Counted from the stretch's first letter, positions 45,389 through 54,437 are shown. The stretch: DNA of 64,000 nt from Flammeovirgaceae bacterium SG7u.111 (GCA_034044135.1 CP139021.1:5719635-5783634), one strand, 5' to 3'. The notes: generated from the letters alone by a model not told the origin. Numbers and translations are program-made.

Positions 45389-46909
45389 TTACCAGCCTGC
45401 GTTTTGACTTAATACACCCTTGCTAGCTTCCACTTCGTGAGGAGGAATAGGCCATACGTGGTGAATAGCTGGGTCGAACTGTGGTCTTGCTGGCCAAGCT
45501 TCGCTGCCGTCATGTGCATGCAATGGTTCAGCATAGGCAGCATCGGCATCGCCCCATCTTACCAAGTCAAAGTGCCTGTCGCTCCACTCACCAGCTAGCT
45601 CACACCTTCTTTCATGCTTAAGATCAGCCATGGTCGCACCTGACTTTGGTGCTAATCCTGCCCTTTCCCTTACCATGTTCAATGGCGCGTCTCCATTTTT
45701 TCCATCGGCTATCAATGCTTCCGCTTTTATCAGCAATACTTCAGAGTACCTCATCAAAGGTACGTTCAAGTCACAAGTAGGCTTGTCACCGTTAGGGTTT
45801 ACTCGCGCCTCGCTGCTGAAAGGCTCAGTGTATTTTCCGAACATATAGCCCGTAACGTTATTTGAAGTTTGTGTCCAAGTAAAGTCTTCTCCAAAGTAAT
45901 TGAAGACCGTTCCTTCTTTAAAAATAGTCACATCTCTTCTTGCATCACCAGCTTCGTATTCGTCAAACAGCTCTTTGGTTGGTTGGTAATAGCCCCAGCC
46001 GTTGTATTTGCCCCAACCTTTGTTTTCGAACATTACTCCAGGAAGAATGCTACCTGTAAGCGTATTGGAAACTACTGACCAAATGTACTCTTCGCTCCAG
46101 TTGTTCGCCGAGGTAAATACACCCCTATAATCGGCAGCCGGATTACCTGTTTTTATCAAAGAATGTTGCCCAGAACTAATCACTTTATCAGCAGCTTCTA
46201 CAGCTTTGGCATATTTAGAGGCATCATACTGAGCCCAGTAAAGATAAGTTTTAGCCATAAAAGCGTTGGCAGCATGCTTATGAGCCCTACCTCTATCGGC
46301 AGCGCCATAGCTGCTGAACAACGGAAGTAATTCACTCGCTTTTTCAAATTCTGAAATGATGTATTCGTAGTTGTCAGTTACGCTTTCAGCTCTTGGAATA
46401 TTAAACTCAATCAAATTATCCCTATCAACAATAGGTACACCCGCTTTGCTATCGCCATACCTATAGGCCAAATCGAAGTACATCAGTCCAGACATAAAAT
46501 AAGCCTCGCCTAATGCCCTATTTTTAAGAGCAGGATCAATACCTTCCATCTGTGGTACGTTCACGATAATATCATTTGCTCTTTTGATGATTTTGTATTT
46601 GTTACCCCAGATATTTCTGGTATATCCTTCATTTCCTGTACAAATGAAATTTTTCATTTTATCAGGATCAGCCTTTACCCTACCTGTTACCATATCATCA
46701 CTCGCATTGATGAACCAAAAATACCCTCTTCCGTACATATCGTCCCATGTGAGTGGCTCGTACATCCCGTTCAAAGCAGCTATTACATCAGCTTCGTCTT
46801 TCCAAAAGCTACCTGAAGATGGACCGCCTTGAGGATCTAGCTCAAGAAAGTCTTCGCTACAAGAGGTAAATAGAAACAAGAATAAAACTATATATTTAAT
46901 CAATTTCAT
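45389..46909 (-). CDS. SusD/RagB-family surface glycan-binding lipoprotein (locus B)
   Basis: The start at 46909 gives a direct lipoprotein signal (L-F-T-S-C, Cys16) and 506 residues; an upstream in-frame ATG at 46957 would place 16 extra residues overlapping the susC end. The SusD pattern is complete: D-F-L-E-L-D-P-Q-G-G near the start, M-S-G-L-M-Y-F-D-L-A-Y-R, P-L-M-R-Y-S-E-V-L-L-I-K-A-E-A, and E-R-R-C-E-L-A-G-E-W-S-D-R-H-F-D-L-V-R-W-G. It captures ligand for the SusC just upstream (37-base gap). Confidence 0.96.
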   Translation of the reverse strand: MKLIKYIVLFLFLFTSCSEDFLELDPQGGPSSGSFWKDEADVIAALNGMYEPLTWDDMYGRGYFWFINASDDMVTGRVKADPDKMKNFICTGNEGYTRNIWGNKYKIIKRANDIIVNVPQMEGIDPALKNRALGEAYFMSGLMYFDLAYRYGDSKAGVPIVDRDNLIEFNIPRAESVTDNYEYIISEFEKASELLPLFSSYGAADRGRAHKHAANAFMAKTYLYWAQYDASKYAKAVEAADKVISSGQHSLIKTGNPAADYRGVFTSANNWSEEYIWSVVSNTLTGSILPGVMFENKGWGKYNGWGYYQPTKELFDEYEAGDARRDVTIFKEGTVFNYFGEDFTWTQTSNNVTGYMFGKYTEPFSSEARVNPNGDKPTCDLNVPLMRYSEVLLIKAEALIADGKNGDAPLNMVRERAGLAPKSGATMADLKHERRCELAGEWSDRHFDLVRWGDADAAYAEPLHAHDGSEAWPARPQFDPAIHHVWPIPPHEVEASKGVLSQNAGW

Positions 46910-46946
46910 GATGTTATTTTTTTTAAATAGTGAATAACTAAATAGC

Positions 46947-49900
46947 CTAGAAGCCAAGGTTTAAGCCAACAATAAAGCTTCTTGACTGTGGGTATCTGCC
47001 CATATCAATACCATGGTTTACAATAAGCTCAGGGTCCATTCCAGAATAGTCTGTGAAGGTGAGAAGATTGGTACCTGTGAAGTATAGCCTAAACTTCGAG
47101 ATTTTGGCTTTTTCCAACACAGTAGCAGGAAGGTTGTAACCAATGGTAAGGTTTTTTAGCCTGAGGTAAGAAGCATCTTCCAAATACCAATCTGATTCTG
47201 TTCCGAAGTTGTTGTTGTTATCGTTAAGAGAAAGCCTTGGTATATCAGAACCTGTGTTTTCAGGAGACCAAGCACCTTTGATATCAGAAAGCATGTTATA
47301 GCCTTGGGTAGGTTTGAGCGTAGAGAATTTCAAGCCGTTGAAAACAGTTACGTCACTCACACCTTGGAAAAACATGGTGAGGTCAAAGTTTTTGTATTCA
47401 AACCTGGCGTTGAATCCATAAGAAAACTTAGGGAATGCGCTTCCTTTGAATACTTTGTCTTCGAGGTTGATAGCACCATCGCCATTTTGGTCAATGAATT
47501 TCAGGTCACCTGGCTTAGCCAAAGGTTGGATAAGGTTTCCTTCACTATCCTTGTAGTTATTAATCTCCTCTTCTGTTTGGAAAATACCGTCTGTTTCTAT
47601 CAGATGGAAAGAATAAGCAGGCTGACCAACATCTGTTCTCAAAGGCTGTAAAACGCCTCTCACATTATCGCCGTGACCGATACCTCCTTCAAAGTCTTTA
47701 CCCAACACTAGCACTTCATTTTTTATGCTGGTAATGTTGGCAGATAGCTCATACTTAAATGCTTTTTCAAACTCCCTGAAGCCTAACGTCAACTCAAAGC
47801 CTCTGTTCTCCATTTCACCCACATTTCGGATAGGACCATTACTAACACCTGCTGTTCCATTTACGGGAAGCCTGAGAAGCATATCTTTGGTAGTTTTTAC
47901 AAAATAATCGGCCGTAAAAGACACTTTAGAATTTAGCATTTCAAGGTCAATACCAAGGTCGCTTTGTACTGTAGTCTCCCACGTTTTGTCAGGATCGATC
48001 AATTCGTCTATTTTGTACCCAAAGTAGTTATCGAACGATGCCGGGTCTCCAAGGAGTGACCTTGTCCTTACAAGAGGCACCGTATAATAATCTCCAATAG
48101 CTCCTAAGTTACCAATTTCACCCCAGCTAGCCCGAAGCTTCAAGTCATTGATGATAGACACATCTGACATGAACGATTCATCAGAAATTCTCCATGCGGC
48201 AGATACCGAAGGGAACACACCAAACCTTTTATCTTTAGCTAGTTTGGAAGTACCATCTCTCCTCACTATACCTGTAAGCAGGTATTTATCTTTATAGCTA
48301 TAGTTAAGCCTAGCCAATGCTGAAGTCAACCTATTTTCAGATGCTCCTCCGTTTACTCTCAAGTTTTCAGATCCATTTTGCAAATACCTAAGGCTTGCAT
48401 CTTCCCTATCAAAACCTCTTGCGGAAGCTGAGAACCATTCATTTGAGTTCATCTGAACTGTATATCCTGCTAAAATATTGAAGTTGTGAACACTATTGAT
48501 CGTCTTATCATACGAAAGCGTATTTTCAAACAAGGCGATGGTAGTGTTGCTGCTGCTTTGGTCTAGCTGGTTAAAGTTGAAGATCTTACCCGGCTCTAAA
48601 ATTTTGCTTGTGAAGTTTTTAGCATTTTCATTGATCCTAGTGAGGCCTCCGTTGAACTTATAGCTAAGCCCTTCTATCACTTCATAGTCCAAATAAACAT
48701 TACCATAAAATGTAGTAGTAGGTCTTCTGTGGTCAAGTCTATCAAGCGAAGCCACTGGGTTGATCAAGTCACCGTAAGAACCTGCATAGGTAAGGTCACT
48801 TCTTGGAGTAACACCGCCGTATAGCCCAGCTTCTTCATCTTCCCACACGCTTGCACTTGGAGGGTAGTAAATAGCGGTAATAATTGCACCAGTATAACCA
48901 GAAGTAGTGTTTGCACCGTAGTTACCATCAGTATACGACATAGAGAAATTCTCTCCAACAGTTATTTTTTTGCTTAGCTTATAAGAAGAGTTTAGCCTCA
49001 AAGAGAACCTTTCCGATTCGGTATTTTTCAACGTACCTTCTACTTTTCTGTAGCCAAGTGCCGTATAATAGTTGCCTTTTTCAGAACCACCGCTCACCGA
49101 AAGGTCATAGTTTTGCATCGCCCCTGTCTGGAAAACTTCATCCATCCAGTTAGTTCTGGTTACCAAACCATCAGGGTTTTTAGCAGGGTCTATATAATCC
49201 CTTCTCGAATCATCAGCACCAATACCTGCATTATCAAAAGCAAGGTTCATTACGTCTGCATATTCTTGAGCATTCAAAGCATCTAGCTTTTTCCACACTT
49301 GCTGCGTACCAGCGTAGGCGTCTAACGTTACTTGAGGTTTAGAAACACCACCTTGCTTGGTCTCTACCAAAATTACCCCAGCAGAAGCCCTTGCGCCATA
49401 AATAGAAGCAGAAGCAGCATCTTTCAAAATGGTTATTTTGGCAATATTCCCAGGGTTTGGCATTGGAGCATTTACCACACCATCTACTACATAAAGAGGT
49501 TGTTCCTCGTTAAGCGTACCTACACCTCTTACCCTAATCAAAGGAGCGGCGGTTGGGTCTCCACTCGTGTTTATCACAGTTACACCTGCAACATTTCCTT
49601 GCAACACATCACCCACATTGGTAATTGGACGAGAAGCAATTTCTTTCACCGCTTTCACATTTTCAGCAGCTCCAGTCATATTTTTCTTGTCAACAGAACC
49701 ATAACCTACGATCAATACTTCTTCCAACTGCCTCAAATCGGCTACAAGGGAAATATCAAAAGAAGTCTGGTTTCCTACTTCTATTTCTTGGGTAGTGTAT
49801 CCCACAAAAGCAATGATAATGGAAGAACCTTCTTCTACCGACATTTTAAATTTGCCATCAAAATCAGTTACCGTTCCAATGGTAGTTCCTTTTACCAAAA

Positions 49901-50363
49901 TACTAGCACCGGGAATTGCCGAACCATCAGCAGCATCTTTTACAGTACCAGTGATCGTTATTTCTTCCGTAACCTCCATCACCTTCGGGGTATTCACTTT
50001 CTTCAAAGATGGCTTAACCACTATTTGGTCGTTGATGCGCTTGAAGCTCACTTTTGCATCAAGAGCAATTTTTTCCAATACTTTCTGAAGGTCTGTGTTT
50101 TTACCATCTATGTTCACTTTTGCCTTCAAAGGAATTGTGCCTTTTTCGTAGGCGAAAGTAAAATCGGTACGAGATTCAATGATCCCAAAAGATTTTTTGA
50201 GGGAAACATCGCCTTCATTTATGGTAACTATTACCTCGTGAAGTTTTTGTGCTTTTGCATGGTCAGAGGCAAAAACAATCGATATCATTAGTGTCTTTAT
50301 GATGAGCCCAAAAAGCAAGTTTCTGGATATTTTTAATAGTTTCTTGTTAAAAGTTTTATTCAT
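46947..50363 (-). CDS. SusC/RagA-family TonB-dependent transporter with STN domain (locus B)
   Basis: This 1138-residue protein starts at the ATG 50363-50361. It has a signal peptide (about 1-38, ending A-K-A-Q), an STN domain (about 45-105, F-A-Y-E-K-G-T), a carboxypeptidase-regulatory-like domain (about 135-215, I-T-G-T-V-K-D-A-A-D-G), a plug with Y-V-V-D-G-V-V and A-A-S-A-S-I-Y-G-A-R-A-S-A-G, and a barrel ending G-L-N-L-G-F. The STN domain implies signalling to the FecR at 50788. Sequence resemblance to the locus A SusC is of the usual family level, not a recent duplication. Confidence 0.96.
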   Translation of the reverse strand: MNKTFNKKLLKISRNLLFGLIIKTLMISIVFASDHAKAQKLHEVIVTINEGDVSLKKSFGIIESRTDFTFAYEKGTIPLKAKVNIDGKNTDLQKVLEKIALDAKVSFKRINDQIVVKPSLKKVNTPKVMEVTEEITITGTVKDAADGSAIPGASILVKGTTIGTVTDFDGKFKMSVEEGSSIIIAFVGYTTQEIEVGNQTSFDISLVADLRQLEEVLIVGYGSVDKKNMTGAAENVKAVKEIASRPITNVGDVLQGNVAGVTVINTSGDPTAAPLIRVRGVGTLNEEQPLYVVDGVVNAPMPNPGNIAKITILKDAASASIYGARASAGVILVETKQGGVSKPQVTLDAYAGTQQVWKKLDALNAQEYADVMNLAFDNAGIGADDSRRDYIDPAKNPDGLVTRTNWMDEVFQTGAMQNYDLSVSGGSEKGNYYTALGYRKVEGTLKNTESERFSLRLNSSYKLSKKITVGENFSMSYTDGNYGANTTSGYTGAIITAIYYPPSASVWEDEEAGLYGGVTPRSDLTYAGSYGDLINPVASLDRLDHRRPTTTFYGNVYLDYEVIEGLSYKFNGGLTRINENAKNFTSKILEPGKIFNFNQLDQSSSNTTIALFENTLSYDKTINSVHNFNILAGYTVQMNSNEWFSASARGFDREDASLRYLQNGSENLRVNGGASENRLTSALARLNYSYKDKYLLTGIVRRDGTSKLAKDKRFGVFPSVSAAWRISDESFMSDVSIINDLKLRASWGEIGNLGAIGDYYTVPLVRTRSLLGDPASFDNYFGYKIDELIDPDKTWETTVQSDLGIDLEMLNSKVSFTADYFVKTTKDMLLRLPVNGTAGVSNGPIRNVGEMENRGFELTLGFREFEKAFKYELSANITSIKNEVLVLGKDFEGGIGHGDNVRGVLQPLRTDVGQPAYSFHLIETDGIFQTEEEINNYKDSEGNLIQPLAKPGDLKFIDQNGDGAINLEDKVFKGSAFPKFSYGFNARFEYKNFDLTMFFQGVSDVTVFNGLKFSTLKPTQGYNMLSDIKGAWSPENTGSDIPRLSLNDNNNNFGTESDWYLEDASYLRLKNLTIGYNLPATVLEKAKISKFRLYFTGTNLLTFTDYSGMDPELIVNHGIDMGRYPQSRSFIVGLNLGF

Positions 50364-50365
50364 GA

Positions 50366-50397
50366 TTTCATTAGTGATGTGAAAGATCTTAAGTTTG
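50366..50397 (+). promoter_or_regulatory. Predicted promoter for the locus B antisense RNA
   Basis: TTTC (50366-50369), a 20-base spacer and an exact TAAGTTTG (TAnnTTTG, 50390-50397) point away from susC on the plus strand, starting 3 bases beyond the susC start codon. Confidence 0.55.
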
Positions 50398-50402
50398 AAG
50401 AT

Positions 50403-50488
50403 GCAGCCAGCAGTACCTTCATTAGCGTGTTCGAGTACTGATTCTGGTCTTGTTGAAATTGGGGTGCCGCGCAGGCATCCCTTTTTTT
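50403..50488 (+). ncRNA. Predicted antisense small RNA opposite the susC leader (locus B)
   Basis: About 86 bases follow the TAAGTTTG box on the plus strand. They hold a first stem CAGTAC (50411-50416) with GTACTG (50435-50440) and a terminator stem GGGGTGCC (50461-50468) with GGCATCCC (50474-50481) and T7. One pair of the terminator is G-U in plus-strand RNA but C-A in the opposite strand, favouring a plus-strand transcript. It is complementary to about -40 to -125 of the susC leader. Box, two stems and FecR-SusC location repeat what is seen in locus A, yet the sequences differ. Existence is predicted, not shown. Confidence 0.62.
50461..50488 (+). terminator. Rho-independent terminator, plus strand, in the locus B susC leader
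   Basis: An 8-base-pair stem (50461-50468 with 50474-50481), 5-base loop and T7. The G-U pair works on plus-strand RNA only. No plus-strand gene precedes it. Confidence 0.75.
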
Positions 50489-50787
50489 GTACCCTGATTT
50501 TAGTTCATAAGCAACATCAATGTTTAAGTGAAAGACAGTATTATTCAGTTATTTTTATCCATGAGCTCTCAATGGGAATAGACGATTCTATTCCTGTTTT
50601 TTGATTCAAAACTTTCCGATAAGGAACAGCAGTAACTGTTCGAATTTTACCTTTCGAAAAATTTCTATTCTAAAAAAAAGCTGTTAGTTTTCTTCTAAAA
50701 ACTGAGATAGTACAGTGCACCTTTTCAGCTCTATAGCAAGTATGTTAAAGCAACTGAAAACCAATTAAAATAAACCAATCTTCAGCT
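50489..50787. other. Rest of the FecR-SusC gap, locus B
   Basis: AT-rich non-coding sequence completes the 424-base gap. It should hold the ECF-sigma-dependent susC promoter on the minus strand. An inverted pair around GGAATAGACGATTCTATTCC (50574-50593) was seen; its role is unknown. Confidence 0.35.
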
Positions 50788-51834
50788 CTAGCCACACCCT
50801 TTCCCACTGAAAGTGATTATCCCTTCGCTATCTTTTGTATACTCCAGTGAAGTAGCGTATTTTAATACTTCAAGCACATTTTTAAGCGATTCATTTTCAA
50901 AAGACGCTTTAATCAAACAAGCCCTGAGCGCTGGGTTTTGAAAGCGTATTTCTACTCCATACCAGTCTTCTACAACCTTTGCCACATCGCCTAAGGAGTC
51001 ATTATCAAACAATAAAATATTATCCCGCCAAGCTATCATTTTGCTTAAATCGACCGATTCAAACACTTGCCCTTCTTTGCTTTTTTTATCAAAAACATAG
51101 CAATCCATAGGCGACAAAATCTCAGGGCTCCTATTGTTAGAATCTATTTTGTTATCAACTACTTCCACCCGCCCCTCTACCAAGGCTACTATGGCTTGAG
51201 GCTCTTGGGGAAAAGCCCTTACGTTGAAGCTCGTGCCCAACACTTTTGTACTTACTGTATTTGTTGTTACAATAAAAGGTTTTTTCTTATTCTTCGTCAC
51301 CTCAAAAAAGGCTTCGCCCTCCAAAATAACTTCTCTGGTATCACCCTTCAAAAAATCCTTTCTAAACCGAATCTTACTATTGGAATTCAATTTTACTTTA
51401 CTGCCATCTTGCAAAATGTAAGTCACCCTCGCTCCTTTTGGGGCGAACTTTTCTTCCCAAGCCAGCTCTATATTTTTCTCAGCATTGAAATACATATTGA
51501 AAACAGATACTCCTATAAGTAAAAACACCGCGATGGAAGCCGCTACCAAAAATGGTTGGTTTACCGACCAAACTCTCCTTGAAACTGCCTTCTTTTCCAG
51601 GCTTTTTACGCTCGTTTGATAGTTCTCTATTTTCTGCCTGAGCTTTCTCTGCCCTCGCTTTATATCATAAGAAGAACCTTCCCTTTTATGCTCTAGCCAA
51701 ATCTTGCTTACCTTCGCAAAAAATTCTTTGTCATCCCCATCTGCTTTTATGCTCGCCCGCAATTCTTCCACCTCTCTTTTCGATGCTTCTTTCGATAAAT
51801 ATTTTGAGATCAATAACCGTAGTCTATCTTCCAT
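50788..51834 (-). CDS. FecR-family anti-sigma factor (locus B)
   Basis: This 348-residue protein starts with ATG. A cytoplasmic anti-sigma part (about 1-90) is followed by one membrane segment near 97-117 (F-L-V-A-A-S-I-A-V-F-L-L-I-G), a periplasmic FecR domain (about 135-240, V-I-L-E-G-E-A-F-F-E-V and V-L-G-T-S-F-N-V-R-A-F) and a C-terminal DUF4974 domain. It holds the ECF sigma at 52006 until the SusC STN domain signals. A 171-base gap separates it from the sigma gene. Confidence 0.94.
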   Translation of the reverse strand: MEDRLRLLISKYLSKEASKREVEELRASIKADGDDKEFFAKVSKIWLEHKREGSSYDIKRGQRKLRQKIENYQTSVKSLEKKAVSRRVWSVNQPFLVAASIAVFLLIGVSVFNMYFNAEKNIELAWEEKFAPKGARVTYILQDGSKVKLNSNSKIRFRKDFLKGDTREVILEGEAFFEVTKNKKKPFIVTTNTVSTKVLGTSFNVRAFPQEPQAIVALVEGRVEVVDNKIDSNNRSPEILSPMDCYVFDKKSKEGQVFESVDLSKMIAWRDNILLFDNDSLGDVAKVVEDWYGVEIRFQNPALRACLIKASFENESLKNVLEVLKYATSLEYTKDSEGIITFSGKGCG

Positions 51835-52005
51835 GTAATTCCTGTTTTCAGCTTAAAGACAAAAAAAGGAACTACGATTGACTATCGAGGTAAGTAAAGT
51901 TAATGTAAACTATTATCGAGATTAGTATGAATGAAAAGTGGGGAATATGACCATTACAAAACATGTAGGACTGACAATTATCAGCATTCTTTATAATAGC
52001 CATTA

Positions 52006-52608
52006 TTACAGCGGAAGGGGAAAATAAACGAAAGCCATAGAAAGACTTATGATCCCAGGAAGTAACTCTGGGGCTTTCTCAGTTATATATTTGTTGGCTT
52101 TAGTCAGTTGATTATGAACGGTATGAACTGATATAGAAAGGGCATCTGCTATTTCTTGGTACTTAAAACCTTCTAACCTATTCATGGTAAAAATAAGCCT
52201 GCGCTGGGGTGGCATGCTTTTGAGCATGTTATTAACCGCCAAACTTAGCTCTTCGTAGTCCAGCAGGGAATCTGCATCGTTTTTTGAAGCAACACTTAGC
52301 TCATTATCCAAAGAACTTACGACATGCTTGTTATGCTTTTTTAAAAAATTGAGACTCTTATTTTTTGTAGAAATAAAAAGGTAGCCTTTGATATTGCTTT
52401 CAATGGATAATGCTCCTCTTTTCACCCAAAGCTCTAAAAACAAGTCAGATACGACCTCTTCTGAATGATATTCGTTGTCCAAAAACAACTCTGCAAACTC
52501 ACATAAAGGCTGGTAGTATTTTTCAAATAATCCATCTAAGCCTTTTTGGTCACCACTTTTCAACAGCTCGATGCAGCGTAAATCAAAGCCATTTGTATTT
52601 ACTTCCAT
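52006..52608 (-). CDS. ECF-type RNA polymerase sigma-70 factor (locus B)
   Basis: This 200-residue protein has region 2 (about 20-90: L-F-E-K-Y-Y-Q-P-L-C and E-E-V-V-S-D-L-F-L-E-L-W) and region 4 (about 130-185: F-K-Y-Q-E-I-A-D-A-L-S-I-S-V-H-T-V-H-N-Q). It starts with ATG at 52608. It should drive locus B under FecR control. As in the locus A factor, the end is a hydrophobic tail (G-I-I-S-L-S-M-A-F-V-Y-F-P-L-P-L). Confidence 0.95.
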   Translation of the reverse strand: MEVNTNGFDLRCIELLKSGDQKGLDGLFEKYYQPLCEFAELFLDNEYHSEEVVSDLFLELWVKRGALSIESNIKGYLFISTKNKSLNFLKKHNKHVVSSLDNELSVASKNDADSLLDYEELSLAVNNMLKSMPPQRRLIFTMNRLEGFKYQEIADALSISVHTVHNQLTKANKYITEKAPELLPGIISLSMAFVYFPLPL

Positions 52609-52736
52609 AAATTCGTCTTGGATGAGTCAATAAATACTTTTTTGAGATGAGCAAAAGTATCTAACCCACTCCTAGAAACGAGAAGGAAAGTAATTAAGAT
52701 AACATGAATTTTTTTGGTAGAATGCAAGGTGTAAAT

Positions 52737-52773
52737 AAAGAAGGGCTTCGGATATACTCCGAAGCCCTTCTTT
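52737..52773 (-). terminator. Terminator after the acetyltransferase-like gene
   Basis: A perfect 16-base-pair stem AAAGAAGGGCTTCGGA/TCCGAAGCCCTTCTTT has a 5-base loop. It lies 24 bases past the stop at 52797 on the minus strand. Confidence 0.9.
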
Positions 52774-52796
52774 CAAATATGATACATGGCTAAGTT

Positions 52797-53831
52797 CTAA
52801 GCCAAGAAATGTCTTACATCGAAATAGACCAAAGCATAAGTTTTCCCTTTGGTATCGGTCACCCTTACCAAGCCCTTATTGCCCATAGGGAACGAGAACT
52901 TCAGTTCGTATTCCTCATCACTGTGCATCGGCTCTATATTCACAAAACGGTGGTTTTTGGTCACCATGTTTTGCTTAAAGTCCATCTGCCAGTTTATCTG
53001 CTTCAAAATATGCCTGTTCGATATTTTCTCCGAATCTCTTTCTTCTGCCTTTATGATAAAAGGAACATAAAAAGGATTGAAAACAGATTTATCGAGCAAC
53101 GCATTTATATGAATAGTACTTGTAGTATGATGAAGCGTGAACCCTTCTTTCGTCCAAAGCTTTTGTACCGCTATATTTTCAATTTGTGTAATAGTGCGAA
53201 TAAACTCTATTCCCTCCCGCTCTTTTAAAGCGTAGTTTTGAGCATAGCGCATAATGTCGGTGAACAATCCTGTCCTCCTTTCAGAAGGCAATACACCGTA
53301 TAATATTCCTTTTACCTTCCCTTCTGTCTCAAAGTTAAACGTTCCAAAGCCAACGGGCTTGTCCCCTCTTCTCACTATCCAACATAGCCTGTTCGGATCA
53401 CCCTCAGCATAGCTTTGCATCCAGTCCATATACCCCTCGGTCACATCTTGGTTATCGAAAAACGGATTCACACGGTAGTGGTTCACGTAATTCCCAAATG
53501 TTTCTCTCACCAAAAAATTCAAATCTTTGTGCTGCTCCAGCCCTGCCAACTCAAAAGTGACATCCTTATTTATCAACTCTTGCTCTCCAACACCCGCCAA
53601 ATCTTTGTGATAATATGCCAATGTATCGGTCACAATAAACGGCATCGCCAACTTCTCAAAGCTAAGTATCTCACTCAATTTTGGGGTAGGAAGCCTTACA
53701 ATTGCCACATCTACATTGTTCTCAACTATCTGGGACACAATACTTTGATACTCAACCTCGTCAATTCTTGAGCGGTAAATATTCAGACCAAACCTATTAC
53801 TATCCGGCTTGTGGTGTTTCAAGTAATTCAT
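52797..53831 (-). CDS. GNAT-type N-acetyltransferase-like protein, two-domain
   Basis: The start at 53831 (M-N-Y-L-K-H) is preferred to the ATG 60 bases upstream, giving 344 residues. An N-terminal part (about 1-100) resembles the first domain of RffC/WecD-like transferases. A GNAT acetyltransferase domain covers about 90-230, with V-G-F-G-T-F-N-F, G-I-L-Y-G-V-L-P-S-E-R-R-T-G-L (acetyl-CoA pyrophosphate loop) and N-x-A-V-Q-K-L-W-T-K-E-G-F. The C-terminal 100 residues are beta-rich and of no family I recognise. Substrate unknown; sugar amines are possible because RffC acts on a dTDP-sugar. Confidence 0.72.
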   Translation of the reverse strand: MNYLKHHKPDSNRFGLNIYRSRIDEVEYQSIVSQIVENNVDVAIVRLPTPKLSEILSFEKLAMPFIVTDTLAYYHKDLAGVGEQELINKDVTFELAGLEQHKDLNFLVRETFGNYVNHYRVNPFFDNQDVTEGYMDWMQSYAEGDPNRLCWIVRRGDKPVGFGTFNFETEGKVKGILYGVLPSERRTGLFTDIMRYAQNYALKEREGIEFIRTITQIENIAVQKLWTKEGFTLHHTTSTIHINALLDKSVFNPFYVPFIIKAEERDSEKISNRHILKQINWQMDFKQNMVTKNHRFVNIEPMHSDEEYELKFSFPMGNKGLVRVTDTKGKTYALVYFDVRHFLA

Positions 53832-54053
53832 ATGTTTTTTAGATAGAAGGGGATTAAGAAAAATCAAAAAAAACTGTGGAAAGCTAGCCAAATGACGATG
53901 GTAACAAGCAGAAGGCTACCTATCAAATTAGCTGGAAACCTAGCTTCAATCCTCAGCAATTGGCAATTTTAACAATGATTCTATGATTTTTTATGTTTTT
54001 TTTGAATTTGTTTGGCTATACTCTTGGTAACCACTGCTTTTTTTTAAATTTCA

Positions 54054-54093
54054 TTTCACATATAGGATAAAAAAGGCTAGATTTGCAGCCTTT
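54054..54093 (+). promoter_or_regulatory. Promoter of the small basic protein gene, within a palindrome
   Basis: TTTC (54054-54057), 20 bases, then an exact TAGATTTG (54078-54085). The -7 box is enclosed by an inverted repeat AAAGGCT...AGCCTTT (about 54072-54093), so a bound protein or hairpin could block it. Confidence 0.5.
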
Positions 54094-54126
54094 AAATCTG
54101 ATAGTTCAAAATTCATTTATAGAGCA

Positions 54127-54378
54127 ATGGCAATAACGAGACTTAAGCGTAAAGCAAAGAGAAATAAATCTAGGGCAAAGAATAGAGTAGAAACCATAAA
54201 AAGGTTAAATGCTAAACCTGTTATCAAAAATGTTGATATCGAGGATCTAAAGAAAGATTTCGCCCCAGTAGCAGAGGAGAAGCCAGCAAAGAAAAAAGCT
54301 GCCCCTAAAAAAGAAGCAGCACCAGTTGCTGAAGCAAAGGAAGCTCCTGCTAAAGAAGAGAAAAAAGACGAAGAGTAG
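54127..54378 (+). CDS. Small basic Lys/Ala-rich protein
   Basis: This 83-residue protein has a strongly basic N-terminal half (R-L-K-R-K-A-K-R-N-K-S-R-A-K-N-R) and an Ala/Lys/Glu-rich tail with repeated A-P-K/A-P-V-A-E units. The N-terminal half is of a kind seen in short conserved proteins of Cytophagales; the tail resembles H1-like tails, though no histone fold is present. Nucleic-acid or ribosome binding is plausible. It has its own promoter and a strong bidirectional terminator, consistent with high expression. Confidence 0.8.
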   Translation: MAITRLKRKAKRNKSRAKNRVETIKRLNAKPVIKNVDIEDLKKDFAPVAEEKPAKKKAAPKKEAAPVAEAKEAPAKEEKKDEE

Positions 54379-54399
54379 TAGAACTCGACGTAACCACAT

Positions 54400-54437
54400 A
54401 AAAAAGGCTGCCTTTCTAAAAATGGCAGCCTTTTTTA
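54400..54437. terminator. Bidirectional terminator between convergent genes
   Basis: The stem AAAAAAGGCTGCC/GGCAGCCTTTTTT has an 11-base loop, with A-runs and T-runs on both sides. It ends the small basic gene and, on the minus strand, the phosphodiesterase gene, whose stop lies in the stem tail. Confidence 0.88.

Noticed and set aside
49332-50291. Plus-strand open frame of 319 codons
   Set aside because: It lies wholly antisense to the clear SusC gene; composition rich in Tyr, Phe, His, Arg and Ser is typical of a shadow frame and no domain is seen.
54127-54378. Small basic protein as histone H1
   Set aside because: The Ala/Lys tail is low-complexity and the N-terminal half is not an H1 domain.
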